Assembly: GCA_038561985.1 (NCBI GenBank)
Contig: CP073276.1
Span: 1,240,001-1,304,000, forward strand
DNA: 64,000 nucleotides
Source of the DNA: Petrimonas sulfuriphila
GTDB taxonomy: Bacteria; Bacteroidota; Bacteroidia; Bacteroidales; Dysgonomonadaceae
Reading direction: 5' to 3'
This document shows, piece after piece, positions 20,757 through 29,982 of this stretch. Each line of letters begins with the position of its first letter. Position 1 is the first letter of the stretch. The notes beneath the pieces were generated by a model that was given only the letters and a program-made list of their open reading frames with translations, was not told the DNA's origin and searched no databases. A program made the translations under genes and the position numbers.

Positions 20757-23098
20757 TTGACAAATTTCTATCTTTAAAACGATGGGAAAAAGCAACCTTG
20801 ATTATCGGTTTTATACTGATGATGGGGTATGCTTTTTCCCTTCCCGATCCCTTGTTCGATGCATCATACAGTACGTTAGTCTCTGACCGGAACGGTGAAT
20901 TGTTGGGTGCACGCATTGCGTCGGACGGGCAGTGGCGGTTTCCGCCAACCGATAGTATTCCCGATAAATACAAAACCTGTCTGATGGCGTTTGAAGACCG
21001 CTATTTTCGGTATCATCCGGGAGTGAATCCGTTGTCGTTGGGGCGTGCGATGGTGCAAAATATCAAAGCGGGCAGGGTAGTGAGCGGCGGAAGTACCCTC
21101 ACGATGCAAACCGTACGATTAATGCGGAAAAACAAACGCACCTACTTCGAGAAATTTATTGAAATTATTCTCGCCACGCGATTGGAACTGTCGTACTCCA
21201 AAAAACGAATTATCGCGCTATACGCTTCCCACGCACCGATGGGGGGAAATGTGGTGGGAATTGATGCCGCCGCGTGGCGGTATTTCGGTCACGGCGCGCG
21301 GTCGTTGTCGTGGGCCGAATCTGCCACTCTAGCTGTTCTGCCTAATTCACCGTCGTTAATGCATTTCGGCAGGAACAGGGATGCGTTACTCACGAAACGA
21401 AATCGTTTGCTGCAAAAATTGCTTGACAACGGCACGATTTCCGAAACCGATTATCGATTAGCCACCGCCGAGCCGCTACCCGAAAACCCACATTCGTTGC
21501 CACAAATCGCCCCTCATTTGGTCACACGGCTTTATTTGTCTCAACCCGGAACGCATGTGCAATCCACTATCGACAAAAGCTTGCAACTCCAAGCCGATAA
21601 TGTGCTGGAGCGATGGAACACCGAGTTTTCGCAGAACCATATCCTGAACCTCGCCGCGCTGATTGTCGATTTGGAAAAAAACGAAGTCATTTCGTATATC
21701 GGTAACGTAAACTTCGGCAAACAACAATCAGGAAATCAAGTGGATATTATTCAATCGTCGCGAAGTACGGGCAGTATCCTCAAACCTTTTCTTTACTGTG
21801 CCATGTTACAGGAGGGCGCACTGTTACCGGGTGAGTTATTGCCCGATATACCGATAAATGTTGGCGGTTTTTCGCCCAAAAACTTCAGTTTGCAATACGA
21901 CGGAGCAGTTCATGCAAATGAGGCGCTGGCACGCTCGTTGAACGTTCCGTCTGTAGTCTCGCTGCGCCGGTATGGAGTGCCGAAATTTTACGATTTTCTG
22001 AAAAAAGCCGGATTGACAACGCTTAACCGCCCGGCCGACTATTACGGACTTTCGCTTATTCTGGGCGGTGCTGAAGGGACACTTTGGGAAGTGGCAAACG
22101 CGTATGCGGATATGGCGAACGCCGTAAGGACGGTTGCTCCCCGTAAGGAGGAATTTTCACTGGTGCATGAAGGTCAGGATTATAGGGGAGGACGGGTAAA
22201 CGCCTTTACGGATGCTGGAGCGGCGTGGTTGACATTGGAAGCGCTGACCAACGTCAACCGCCCCGAAGAGATCGACTGGCAGTTTATCCCTTCGATGCGG
22301 AGGGTAGCGTGGAAAACAGGAACGAGTTTCGGCTTCCGCGATGCCTGGGCAGTGGGTGTTACACCGAAATATCTTGTGGCGGTATGGACAGGGAATGCGA
22401 GTGGCGAAGGCCGTCCCGGACTGACTGGTGCGCGTACATCGGCGCGGGTGATGTTTGATTTGTTCAACTTGTTGCCGCCCACTTCCTGGTTCGAGACACC
22501 TTATAATCATCTGACCGAGGTTGTTGTTTGCCGGGAGAGCGGATGCCTCGTGGGATTGCATTGTCCGCCTTCATCGGCAGATACTGTTTTTGCTCCGGCA
22601 AAAGCGGTGCAGGGAAGCGTCTGCAATTATCACCAACGGGTGCATGTTTCGGAAGATGAGCGTTACCGGGTTTATGAACATTGTGCTGTAGGCAGGGGAA
22701 TTCGCCCGGTTTCGTGGTTTGTGTTGCCTCCGTCGTGGGAGTGGTATTACAAACAACAACACCCTACATACCGGTCGCTTCCGCCTTTTTCGCCTGAATG
22801 TAGCGATGGCGCATCGGGAGAGGTGATGCAGTTTATCTACCCTTATCCCAACTCAGTCATCAAAATAACCAGGCAACTGGATGGTTCGCGTGGAAAAGCG
22901 GTTTTCGAACTTGCTCACCGAAACCCTTCGGCACGGGTGTTCTGGCACTTGGACAATGAATACCTCGGTGAAACAGCGGATGTTCATCAGATGGAGCTTT
23001 CACCCGAATCGGGTGCACATGGGTTGACGGTGGTGGATGAAATGGGAAATTCGTTGACAATCAGGTTTAAGGTGGACGAAACTGCCATGCGCTCGTGA
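20753..23098 (+). CDS. pbpC: Penicillin-binding protein 1C
   Basis: The start at 20753 overlaps the A2M stop (ATGA) and has a GAGG ribosome binding site just upstream; a start at 20738 is also open. The 781-residue protein has a membrane anchor (about 15-32), a GT51 transglycosylase domain (EDRYFRYHPGVNP with catalytic Glu 81, GGSTLTMQTVR), a transpeptidase domain with SILK (Ser 341), SLN and KTGTS motifs, and the C-terminal BiPBP_C domain typical of PBP1C. It polymerises and cross-links peptidoglycan in the periplasm. The A2M neighbour is thought to protect the cell while PBP1C repairs damaged wall. Confidence 0.95.
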   Translation: MIDKFLSLKRWEKATLIIGFILMMGYAFSLPDPLFDASYSTLVSDRNGELLGARIASDGQWRFPPTDSIPDKYKTCLMAFEDRYFRYHPGVNPLSLGRAMVQNIKAGRVVSGGSTLTMQTVRLMRKNKRTYFEKFIEIILATRLELSYSKKRIIALYASHAPMGGNVVGIDAAAWRYFGHGARSLSWAESATLAVLPNSPSLMHFGRNRDALLTKRNRLLQKLLDNGTISETDYRLATAEPLPENPHSLPQIAPHLVTRLYLSQPGTHVQSTIDKSLQLQADNVLERWNTEFSQNHILNLAALIVDLEKNEVISYIGNVNFGKQQSGNQVDIIQSSRSTGSILKPFLYCAMLQEGALLPGELLPDIPINVGGFSPKNFSLQYDGAVHANEALARSLNVPSVVSLRRYGVPKFYDFLKKAGLTTLNRPADYYGLSLILGGAEGTLWEVANAYADMANAVRTVAPRKEEFSLVHEGQDYRGGRVNAFTDAGAAWLTLEALTNVNRPEEIDWQFIPSMRRVAWKTGTSFGFRDAWAVGVTPKYLVAVWTGNASGEGRPGLTGARTSARVMFDLFNLLPPTSWFETPYNHLTEVVVCRESGCLVGLHCPPSSADTVFAPAKAVQGSVCNYHQRVHVSEDERYRVYEHCAVGRGIRPVSWFVLPPSWEWYYKQQHPTYRSLPPFSPECSDGASGEVMQFIYPYPNSVIKITRQLDGSRGKAVFELAHRNPSARVFWHLDNEYLGETADVHQMELSPESGAHGLTVVDEMGNSLTIRFKVDETAMRS

Positions 23099-23108
23099 AC
23101 TTTTTCAT

Positions 23109-23759
23109 TCAAAATAAATACCCCATTTTTTTCAAATCATCTTCATTTTCTACGTAGTGGATTTTTCTGTTTAAGAGCAAATATACTTGATTGCAAGATT
23201 CTTGAATGCGTTTGAAAAGGTGGTCGGTAATCAGAAACCCTTTGCAGGAACGCTCTTCATCGATGATGGACTGAATAGTTTCGATCTGTACGGGGCTGAT
23301 GTGTGTGAAAGGCTCATCGAGTAATATGAATTTTGCATCGGATTTGATGATAACGTACAGTTCCACCAATCGATGCATTCCACCGGAAAGATGTCCGATT
23401 TTTGTGTTTTCCCAAAGCTGAAATACCGGAAAAAATTCTGTAAAACGTTCAAAATCGACAGCAAAATCACGAAAGACCCGTTTCAACGTAAGATATTTCG
23501 GAATGAAATGGTGTTGCGGAAGGTATCGTATTAAACTGGGTTTTTTGTAGGCTTCATAAACTGAGATATTATCGATAATAACGGATTTTTCACACTCCAA
23601 TGTGCCGTAAACACCGCGCATCAAGCACGTTTTCCCACATCCGTTTCGGCCTAATAATCCAACGGTATCTCCGGTTTCAATTTTCATGTAAACATCCGAA
23701 AGGATAAGTCTTTCGTCAAATAACAACCGCATTCCACTTATTTCCATCGTGTGTTTCAT
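23109..23759 (-). CDS. ABC transporter ATP-binding protein (orphan)
   Basis: A 216-residue ABC ATPase with Walker A GLLGRNGCGKT (34-44), Q-loop LPQHH (80-84), signature LSGGMHR (124-130) and Walker B ILLDEP (145-150). The signature has Met where Gln is usual, and the H-loop is TDHLF. There is no ABC permease next to it. Its start overlaps the stop of a 123-residue membrane protein by 4 nt (ATGA), which suggests the two form one export-type unit. Substrate unknown. It converges on pbpC with only 10 nt between stops. Confidence 0.85.
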   Translation of the reverse strand: MKHTMEISGMRLLFDERLILSDVYMKIETGDTVGLLGRNGCGKTCLMRGVYGTLECEKSVIIDNISVYEAYKKPSLIRYLPQHHFIPKYLTLKRVFRDFAVDFERFTEFFPVFQLWENTKIGHLSGGMHRLVELYVIIKSDAKFILLDEPFTHISPVQIETIQSIIDEERSCKGFLITDHLFKRIQESCNQVYLLLNRKIHYVENEDDLKKMGYLF

Positions 23760-24064
23760 CGGAATTGATAGGCTAAAATCATTAAACCGAAAAACAGCAA
23801 TAAATCAAACGCCAGCGTAATTATCCACAGTGATTTTTTTGAGAAACCAAAGTTGTAAAAGTAGAAATATTCCTGCTTTCGATACTCGTTAACCAGATAA
23901 AACGATGCGCCCATGGAGAATAATTTCAACCAAAACAGTGCTTTGTAAACACTTATTCCGTGTTGCCACAGGATGTAAGCACAAGCCGCATCAATAAAAA
24001 CGGATACCCATAGAAAATATCGGTAAAACGTGAAAAGAAGACGGATGTATCGAGTGAGTTTCAT
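23756..24064 (-). CDS. Small membrane protein, partner of the ABC ATPase
   Basis: The ATG at 24064 (MKLTRYIRLLFTFYRYFLW) gives 102 residues; the frame is open to 24127. Three hydrophobic segments are visible (about 10-35, 45-65, 80-100). It resembles no family I can name. Translational coupling with the ATPase gene (overlap ATGA) is the only functional hint: it may be the membrane part of a minimal ABC unit. The first 63 nt upstream of the chosen start contain two hairpins. Confidence 0.6.
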   Translation of the reverse strand: MKLTRYIRLLFTFYRYFLWVSVFIDAACAYILWQHGISVYKALFWLKLFSMGASFYLVNEYRKQEYFYFYNFGFSKKSLWIITLAFDLLLFFGLMILAYQFR

Positions 24065-24104
24065 AGAAGGGAAATTTGCTCCGCTAAGCGGAAGTAATGC
24101 GCAA

Positions 24105-24121
24105 GGCGGTTTCGAACCGCC
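24105..24121. terminator. GC-rich hairpin between two small genes
   Basis: GGCGGTT at 24105-24111 and AACCGCC at 24115-24121 form a perfect 7-bp stem with a 3-nt loop; a second small hairpin, CCGCT/AGCGG, lies at 24081-24091. It separates the 65-residue gene from the membrane protein gene. There is no T-run, so termination would be weak; attenuation or mRNA processing is equally possible. Confidence 0.35.
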
Positions 24122-24129
24122 GTGCACGT

Positions 24130-24327
24130 TTAAAACTGTTCATCGTGCGGGCCAACTCCCGGCGGATTAAACAATCCCCAATCGTTCACAATGTAATTCC
24201 ATGGGTCGAAGCTTGCTGCCCAATCGATAAAAAGCAACTGGAATTCTTCAATCTGCTGCCGCACCATTAAATCACGGGCGCATTTGCGGATAATGGCGGC
24301 GTTTTCCATTCGTAAATCGTCAAACAT
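24130..24327 (-). CDS. Hypothetical 65-residue protein
   Basis: MFDDLRMENAAIIRKCARDL begins this short, charged, Trp-rich protein (WAASFDPWNYIVNDWG). A second ATG at codon 7 could be the true start. No signal peptide, membrane segment or recognised domain. The balanced amphipathic helix at 8-40 followed by an aromatic tail looks like a real folded protein, not a shadow, and no other open frame competes here. Function unknown; its position next to a mobile-looking DUF4143 gene raises the chance that it is accessory. Confidence 0.5.
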   Translation of the reverse strand: MFDDLRMENAAIIRKCARDLMVRQQIEEFQLLFIDWAASFDPWNYIVNDWGLFNPPGVGPHDEQF

Positions 24328-24347
24328 ATTTATTGAATTTTATTTAT

Positions 24348-25733
24348 AAAATAGTTATTGCTATAACTGATTTTACGTTTAAATTCATTATAGCAGTAAC
24401 GAGAAGTAAAGTTAATATATCAATCCGAAAAGCCACAAAGGAATTTTATTGCCTATACCCATTTCAATATCATCGGCTACAACAAAACTGTTTTTCAAAT
24501 CTTTAATCTGTTCAAAAGATTTTCCTTTTCCGCCCACTTCAAATGTGTATTTCTTATCGATAAGAAAATCGCCGCTTTTAGGCAAATTTACATCGTGTCT
24601 GACTTTTAACTGGTTGAAGAAGAATGTTTCGCGTACGTTTCCAATATTTGCTGAAGCATCATCTACATTGAGGGCATAAATCAAATTCGAGTTGTTCAGA
24701 TACACTTTCTCGGGTTTCGTGAGCAAGCTCATGCCCTTGTTTGGCACCAGCAGTTGATTCGTGAGCGCTGCCTTGTTCAGATAATGCAGGTATTTGAGTG
24801 TGGATGCGCGATTGAGCTGCATTTCCGCACTCAGTTTCTCGATGTTGGGCGTGTACGGAACAAGGTTTGCTAGCACCATCAGCAGTTTTTTCACGTTGTA
24901 AATGCCGTTGTAATCGATTTTTTCGATAGAGGGCAAATCCTTTTCGAGAGTGGTGTTGATGATATTGGTAATTTTGGTGAAATAGTTGCGAATCCCTTCC
25001 TTGTAAATTGGATAATAACCGTTTTTTAGATACTGCTTGAATAGCGGTATAACCTTGATTTTGTTGCGGATATCGTCAGCAATGTCGATGTGATTGCTCA
25101 GAATTTCATTTAACGGGAGCACTGGCAAATCGATAATTTTTTCCAGCGATAAGTATTCGCGAAACGACAATCCGTGTAGTTCGTACTTCACTGCACGACG
25201 GCTCAAATCGGCATCGGATTTGTAAATTTCCAAAATGGACGACCCCGTGAAAACGGTTTTCAAGTCGGGATAATTGTCGTACACATTTTTCAATTCCAGT
25301 GACCAGTTGGGGTATTTATGCACTTCGTCGATAAAAAGATGCGTGCCACCGTACACCGAAAATCGTTCGGCAAAATCGAGCAAACTGTTTTTCGAAAGCC
25401 ACAGATTATCCAAACTTACGTAAACGGCTTTGTTTCTATCGGGGAAATTATTGCGAATGTGCTGTAAAATAAGCGTGGTTTTTCCTGTTCCGCGAGCACC
25501 TGTAATACCTGTCATTCTCTCGTTCCAATCAATATCGGAGTGAAGATAGCGCTTAAAATCAGACTTTTCTGCTGATATTAACTTGCGATATGTGTTGAGT
25601 AGGCTGTCCATTTTTGTTTGAAAATAGCTGCTTCTGCGAAGGTATAAATAGTTATCGGAACAACCAAGTTGTTAGAAAAAATAGTTATTGATATAATGAA
25701 AATAATTATGAAAAGGTTAGAGCAGTAATGATT
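24348..25733. repeat. Imperfect direct repeats flanking the DUF4143 gene
   Basis: AAAATAGTTATTG occurs at 24348-24360 and at 25678-25690. Each copy is followed, 31 and 30 nt later, by AGCAGTAA (24392-24399 and 25721-25728). Thus a roughly 50-bp imperfect direct repeat brackets the 1.2-kb ATPase gene on both sides. A further GTAACGA follows on both sides. This looks like a duplication boundary or the ends of a gene cassette. Confidence 0.6.
24412..25611 (-). CDS. ATP-binding protein with AAA_14 and DUF4143 domains
   Basis: A 399-residue AAA+ ATPase. The N-terminal ATPase domain has Walker A GARGTGKTTL (38-47), Walker B HLFIDEVHKYPNW (91-103) and the sensor FTGSSILEI (about 122-130). The C-terminal DUF4143 part (about 210-385) contains a PD-(D/E)xK-like stretch (DFLIDKKYTFEVGGKGKS). 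Such proteins occur in many copies in Bacteroidetes and archaeal genomes, behave as accessory genes, and their biochemical role is not established. The gene is isolated, on the minus strand, inside direct repeats. Confidence 0.85.
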   Translation of the reverse strand: MDSLLNTYRKLISAEKSDFKRYLHSDIDWNERMTGITGARGTGKTTLILQHIRNNFPDRNKAVYVSLDNLWLSKNSLLDFAERFSVYGGTHLFIDEVHKYPNWSLELKNVYDNYPDLKTVFTGSSILEIYKSDADLSRRAVKYELHGLSFREYLSLEKIIDLPVLPLNEILSNHIDIADDIRNKIKVIPLFKQYLKNGYYPIYKEGIRNYFTKITNIINTTLEKDLPSIEKIDYNGIYNVKKLLMVLANLVPYTPNIEKLSAEMQLNRASTLKYLHYLNKAALTNQLLVPNKGMSLLTKPEKVYLNNSNLIYALNVDDASANIGNVRETFFFNQLKVRHDVNLPKSGDFLIDKKYTFEVGGKGKSFEQIKDLKNSFVVADDIEMGIGNKIPLWLFGLIY

Positions 25734-25768
25734 ATGTTGGTAAAACTGATTGAGGTAGTAACGATTAT

Positions 25769-26629
25769 TTATGTAAAATATTTTCTTAAGACAGATGAAA
25801 CGCTTGAATAATATCCGCTTCCAAACAAATTTAAATGAACAAGCAGATAATATAATTGATAGAGTTCTATTTGCTGCGAATAGTTTTCAGATTTTGGATT
25901 GATTTCGTGATAGGCATCGTAAAACGATTGGCCGAAACTGCCGAAAAGTTTGCTCATGGCTATATCTACCAGTGAGTGTCCGTAATAGGCGGCAGGATCA
26001 ATAAGGTAAGGGGTTCCGTCGGTGGAGATGAGGTAATTTCCAGCCCACAAGTCTCCGTGCAAGAGTGACGGCTTTACAACTCCAAAAATTTCACGAAAAA
26101 CCGGAAGTGCGTTTTCAAGCGAGGGAATCTCCTTTTTATGGAGTAACTGGTGGTCGTAAGCCAGCTTTAATTGCGGGGAAATACGCTCGTGCCAGTAAAA
26201 TTCTGCCCAGTCGGGATGAAGGCGGTTGCTTTGCGGCAAGCTTCCGATAAAGTTATCCGACAAAAAACCAAAGTCTTTTTGAGTACACCGATGCAATTGG
26301 GCGAGTTGCGTGCCAAACTGCCTGAAATCGTTTGCGTCAGGACGTTTGGCTTCCACGAAATCCATCAGCAGAAATGATTTTCCTTCAAGCGACCCCACTA
26401 CATACACGTGCGGTATGGCAATAGTCTTTGTTTTTTCAATCGTCTGCAACCCTTTTTGTTCCGCATGGAACATTGCCAACGCAAACGGGTTGGTGTTTAC
26501 TTTGAGAAAATACTTTTTGGTTTCGGTTTGCAGTTGATATGCTGAAGAAATATCGCCTCCGGGAATGGAGCGGTATGAGGCAATGCCTTCTCCGATTTCC
26601 TGGGAAATATGAGATAGGATTGTTTGCAT
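25769..26629 (-). CDS. Fructosamine kinase family protein
   Basis: A 286-residue ketosamine-3-kinase-like enzyme of the aminoglycoside phosphotransferase fold. The nucleotide-binding Lys is in KKYFLKVN (about 43), the catalytic loop is HGDLWAGNYL (191-200) and the metal Asp is in LIDPAAYYGH (211). Bacterial members phosphorylate ribulosamine or fructosamine adducts on proteins and so allow deglycation. The gene ends a transcription unit 6 nt after valS in the same direction. Confidence 0.9.
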   Translation of the reverse strand: MQTILSHISQEIGEGIASYRSIPGGDISSAYQLQTETKKYFLKVNTNPFALAMFHAEQKGLQTIEKTKTIAIPHVYVVGSLEGKSFLLMDFVEAKRPDANDFRQFGTQLAQLHRCTQKDFGFLSDNFIGSLPQSNRLHPDWAEFYWHERISPQLKLAYDHQLLHKKEIPSLENALPVFREIFGVVKPSLLHGDLWAGNYLISTDGTPYLIDPAAYYGHSLVDIAMSKLFGSFGQSFYDAYHEINPKSENYSQQIELYQLYYLLVHLNLFGSGYYSSVSSVLRKYFT

Positions 26630-26635
26630 TATTGG

Positions 26636-29254
26636 TTATTGCTCCAACGCCTTAATACTTTCTTCGAGCAACGCAATTTTACTTTCCGCATCGGCCTGTT
26701 TTTTGCGTTCGTTTTCCACGATTTCGGGTTTGGCATTTTGTACAAACCGTTCGTTACCCAGCTTTTTCATCACCGATTGCAAGAAGCCTGCGTAGTACTC
26801 CCGTTCGGCTTTCATCTTTTTTAATTCGGCTTCCACGTCCATCTTATCGCTCATCGGGACGATGAACTCGGTGGTACCCACCAAAAAACCGATGGTGACG
26901 GCAGGCTTCTCCGATAGGTTCTCGATCGATGAGAGGTTTGCCATTTTGGCAACAGCCGTATCGAACCGGCTATCGTGATTCCCGATCACCTGCAGTGTCA
27001 ATTCATCTTTATTGGGAATATTCTTCTGCAAACGGATAGTACGGATGCCGGCAATAATTTGTTTGGTAATTTCGAAATCGGCGATCAGTTTTTCATCCAC
27101 CCGATTAGCCTTTGGCTGTTGAGCGATCGTGATGCTTTCACCCGGTTTCCTTTCGTTCAGGGCCTGCCACAATTCTTCGGTGATGAAGGGCATAAACGGG
27201 TGTAACAGGCGCAGTAGGCTGTCGAAGAACGCTAGTGTCGCCTGATAGGTTGCCCGGTCTATGGGTTGTCGGTAAGCCGGTTTTACCAATTCGAGGTACC
27301 ACGATGAAAACTCGTCCCAGAATAGTTTATAGACCATCATCAATGCCTCCGAAAGCCTGTACTTACTGAATAAATCATCCAGCTCGACAATGGTTTTCGA
27401 CAATACGTTCCCAAACCAGTTGATGGCAATTTTTGCCGTTTCTGGCTGTTCATTTGTGTCGTTTACTTCCCAGCCTTTTACCAGCCGGAAAGCGTTCCAG
27501 ATTTTGTTGTTGAAGTTTCTGCCCTGTTCACAGAGTGATTCATCGAACAGCAAATCGTTTCCCGCTGATGAGGCCAGCAACATACCCATTCGGACGCCGT
27601 CGGCGCCGTGTCTTGCCATCAATTCAATGGGATCGGGTGAATTTCCAAGCTGTTTCGACATCTTTCGGCCTTGAATGTCGCGAACGATTCCCGTGAAGTA
27701 TACGTTGCTGAAACAGGGAGACTGGCGGTATTCATATCCCGCCATAATCATTCGGGCCACCCAGAAGAAAATGATGTCGGGCCCGGTAACCAAATCGTTT
27801 GTAGGATAATAGTAACTGATATCCGGATTGTCGGGCTGGTTAATTCCGTCGAAAACCGAGATGGGCCATAGCCACGATGAAAACCAGGTGTCGAGGCAAT
27901 CTTCGTCCTGACGCAAGTCGTCTATGGTGAGTGGGTAATCCACCGTTTGAAGCGCCTTTTGGTAAGCCTCCTCTTTTGTCACGGCTACCACCACTCCGCC
28001 TTTGGGAAGATAATATGCTGGAATCTGATGTCCCCACCACAATTGTCTGCTGATGCACCAATCCTTGATATTTTCCATCCAGTGGCGATAGGTATTTTTG
28101 TATTTCACCGGATGAAATTTAATGGTATCGTTTTCAACCGCATCAAGGGCAGGTTTAGCAATGTCTTCCATTTTCAGAAACCACTGCATGGAGAGTTTGG
28201 GTTCAATGGCGACGTTGGTTCGTTCAGAAAAACCGACTTTATTGGTATAGGGTTCGGTTTTCTCAATCAGGCCCGCATTTTCCAGGTCTTTTTCGATGAG
28301 TTTCCGAACTTCGAACCGGTCTTTTCCAGCATACATCGCTCCGTTTTCGTTGAGCGTACCGTTATCGTTAAAAATGTCGATGGACGGCAGGTTGTATTTT
28401 TCTCCCAGCACATAATCGTTGACATCGTGGGCCGGCGTAACTTTCAGACATCCCGTTCCAAACTCCATATCCACGTATTCATCTTCGATAACGGGGATAA
28501 CGCGGCCGATGAGCGGGACAATAACTTTTTTCCCTTTCAAATGTGCCGTTTTAGGATTATCCGGATGGATACACATCGCCGTGTCGCCCATAATGGTCTC
28601 CGGACGGGTCGTGGCTACAACCGCATAGGCCTCTTCTCCTTCGATTTTATAACGCAAGTAATAAAGTTTCCCGTTCACCTCCTTGTGCACCACCTCTTCA
28701 TCCGAGAGTGCGGTAAGTGCCTGCGGATCCCAGTTTACCATACGGACACCGCGATAAACGAGCCCTTTGTTGTACAGATCCACGAAAACGTTGATTACAC
28801 TTTCGGAACGTTTTTCGTCCATGGTAAAGCAGGTTCTGTCCCAGTCGCACGATGCACCCAGCTTTTTCAACTGTTCCAGAATCATTCCGCCATGCTTGTG
28901 TGTCCACTCCCAGGCATGGGACAGGAATTCTTCGCGCGTAAGGTCGGATTTTTTTATTCCTTCCGCAGCAAGCTTGGCAACCACTTTCGCTTCGGTAGCA
29001 ATGGAGGCATGATCGGTTCCGGGAACCCAACAGGCATTTTTTCCCTCCATCCGTGCACGTCGTATCAGGATATCCTGAATGGTGTTGTTGAGCATATGCC
29101 CCATGTGCAGGATACCGGTGACGTTCGGGGGTGGAATGACAATTGTATAAGGTTCACGTTCATCGGGCTTGGAACGAAACAGTTTGTGTTCCATCCAGTA
29201 TGAATACCATTTGTCTTCTACCTCCGCAGGGTTGTACTTACTTGAGATTTCCAT
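26636..29254 (-). CDS. valS: Valyl-tRNA synthetase
   Basis: An 872-residue class I aminoacyl-tRNA synthetase. HIGH signature appears as HMGH (50-53) within [21 protein letters not shown] signature as [11 protein letters not shown] (about 530-540). The editing domain (CP1) contains [13 protein letters not shown] and the C-terminal coiled coil (about 810-870, [19 protein letters not shown]) binds tRNA. Full length. A -7 box lies at 29275-29282, and the fructosamine kinase gene follows 6 nt after the stop. Confidence 0.97.
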   Translation of the reverse strand: MEISSKYNPAEVEDKWYSYWMEHKLFRSKPDEREPYTIVIPPPNVTGILHMGHMLNNTIQDILIRRARMEGKNACWVPGTDHASIATEAKVVAKLAAEGIKKSDLTREEFLSHAWEWTHKHGGMILEQLKKLGASCDWDRTCFTMDEKRSESVINVFVDLYNKGLVYRGVRMVNWDPQALTALSDEEVVHKEVNGKLYYLRYKIEGEEAYAVVATTRPETIMGDTAMCIHPDNPKTAHLKGKKVIVPLIGRVIPVIEDEYVDMEFGTGCLKVTPAHDVNDYVLGEKYNLPSIDIFNDNGTLNENGAMYAGKDRFEVRKLIEKDLENAGLIEKTEPYTNKVGFSERTNVAIEPKLSMQWFLKMEDIAKPALDAVENDTIKFHPVKYKNTYRHWMENIKDWCISRQLWWGHQIPAYYLPKGGVVVAVTKEEAYQKALQTVDYPLTIDDLRQDEDCLDTWFSSWLWPISVFDGINQPDNPDISYYYPTNDLVTGPDIIFFWVARMIMAGYEYRQSPCFSNVYFTGIVRDIQGRKMSKQLGNSPDPIELMARHGADGVRMGMLLASSAGNDLLFDESLCEQGRNFNNKIWNAFRLVKGWEVNDTNEQPETAKIAINWFGNVLSKTIVELDDLFSKYRLSEALMMVYKLFWDEFSSWYLELVKPAYRQPIDRATYQATLAFFDSLLRLLHPFMPFITEELWQALNERKPGESITIAQQPKANRVDEKLIADFEITKQIIAGIRTIRLQKNIPNKDELTLQVIGNHDSRFDTAVAKMANLSSIENLSEKPAVTIGFLVGTTEFIVPMSDKMDVEAELKKMKAEREYYAGFLQSVMKKLGNERFVQNAKPEIVENERKKQADAESKIALLEESIKALEQ

Positions 29255-29274
29255 TACGCTTCTGAATTAAAGTG

Positions 29275-29282
29275 CAAAAATA
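29275..29282 (-). promoter_or_regulatory. -7 box of valS
   Basis: CAAAAATA on the plus strand reads TATTTTTG on the minus strand, a full match to TAnnTTTG, 20 nt upstream of the valS start. It overlaps the edge of the tRNA-Lys terminator. Confidence 0.5.
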
Positions 29283-29314
29283 CAAAAAAAGGATTTCGTA
29301 ATGAAATCCTTTTC
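29283..29314 (-). terminator. Terminator of tRNA-Lys
   Basis: On the minus strand GGATTTC and GAAATCC pair around a 5-nt loop, extended by flanking A/T pairs, followed by a T-run. It lies directly 3' of the tRNA-Lys gene and ahead of valS. Confidence 0.75.
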
Positions 29315-29334
29315 GTGCTGTTTTGCGATTGTTG

Positions 29335-29407
29335 TGACCCCGGAGGGGCTCGAACCCTCGACCCATTGATTAAGAGTCAATTGCTCTACCAGCTGAGCTA
29401 CGGAGTC
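29335..29407 (-). tRNA. tRNA-Lys (anticodon CTT)
   Basis: The minus strand folds as a 73-nt tRNA: acceptor GACTCCG pairs with CGGGGTC, D-arm GCTCAGCTGGTAGAGC, anticodon stem ATTGA/TCAAT with loop CTCTTAA (anticodon CTT, reading AAG), and T-loop TTCGAGC. The CCA end is not encoded. A -7 box TAACTTTG lies at 29420-29427. Confidence 0.95.
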
Positions 29408-29419
29408 TGAAAAACCGCA

Positions 29420-29427
29420 CAAAGTTA
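29420..29427 (-). promoter_or_regulatory. -7 box of tRNA-Lys
   Basis: CAAAGTTA on the plus strand is TAACTTTG on the minus strand, 12 nt upstream of the tRNA 5' end. Confidence 0.5.
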
Positions 29428-29450
29428 CGGATTATTTTTCTTATAAAAAC

Positions 29451-29490
29451 AAAAATAAGGAGCAAAGTTATTGGACTTTGCTCCTTATTT
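29451..29490 (-). terminator. Terminator of the HU gene
   Basis: AATAAGGAGCAAAG (about 29454-29467) pairs perfectly with CTTTGCTCCTTATT (29476-29489) around an 8-nt loop. A/T runs on both sides allow it to work in either direction; it closes the HU transcript. Confidence 0.85.
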
Positions 29491-29509
29491 AGATCGTTTG
29501 ACTAAATTA

Positions 29510-29776
29510 TTAGAGGTTGGACAAGGCGGCACCTGCTTTAAATTTAGCTGCTTTCTTAGCCGGGATGTTGATTGCCTTTTTCGTGCGGGGATTAATACCT
29601 TTTCGTGCGCTTCTTTGTGTTAAAGAGAAAGTTCCAAAGCCTACCAATACAACTTTGCCACCTTTTTTCACTTCACCCGAGATTGCATCGAGGGTTGCGT
29701 CCAATGCTTTTTTCGCATCAACTTTGCTGAGGCCTGATTTTTCAGCAATAGCACTAACTAGTTCTGATTTATTCAT
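29510..29776 (-). CDS. DNA-binding protein HU
   Basis: An 88-residue nucleoid protein that bends DNA as a dimer. The sequence has the N-terminal helices MNKSELVSAIAEKSGLSKVD, the GFGTF beta turn (46-50) and the arm signature R-x-G-x-NPRT (GINPRTKKAINIPAKKAAKFKAG). Length is typical of HU-beta. A terminator follows and a -7 box at 29840-29847 (TATATTTG on the minus strand) would give a leader of about 55 nt. Confidence 0.96.
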   Translation of the reverse strand: MNKSELVSAIAEKSGLSKVDAKKALDATLDAISGEVKKGGKVVLVGFGTFSLTQRSARKGINPRTKKAINIPAKKAAKFKAGAALSNL

Positions 29777-29839
29777 AAGAAAACGTTAATAAAAAAATTA
29801 AACAAACATTAATGTTAAGGTTTTCACCTATTTTAGCGC

Positions 29840-29847
29840 CAAATATA
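29840..29847 (-). promoter_or_regulatory. -7 box of the HU gene
   Basis: CAAATATA on the plus strand is TATATTTG on the minus strand. CAA at 29869-29871 (TTG on the minus strand) lies 21 nt further upstream and could be the -33 element. Confidence 0.55.
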
Positions 29848-29951
29848 ATTGATTATTTAAAAACAATCAAGAAAAAAGATAAAAAGTATTTGATTTTATT
29901 TAAAAAAAAGGAATTATGCCCCAAAATCTCGACATAATACGAAAATATACG

Positions 29952-29959
29952 TATTTTTG
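29952..29959 (+). promoter_or_regulatory. -7 box of the rhomboid pair
   Basis: TATTTTTG matches TAnnTTTG and lies 23 nt upstream of the first rhomboid start codon. No clear -33 element. Confidence 0.5.
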
Positions 29960-29982
29960 CTTTTCATTTCCATAAAGCAATT

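Noticed and set aside
20133-20795. 220-codon minus-strand open frame opposite the A2M end
   Set aside because: Antisense of A2M and PBP1C; Arg/His-rich shadow.
27947-29203. 418-codon plus-strand open frame opposite valS
   Set aside because: Long but antisense to an intact valS with HIGH and KMSKS motifs; the translation is rich in Phe, His and Arg with no domain.
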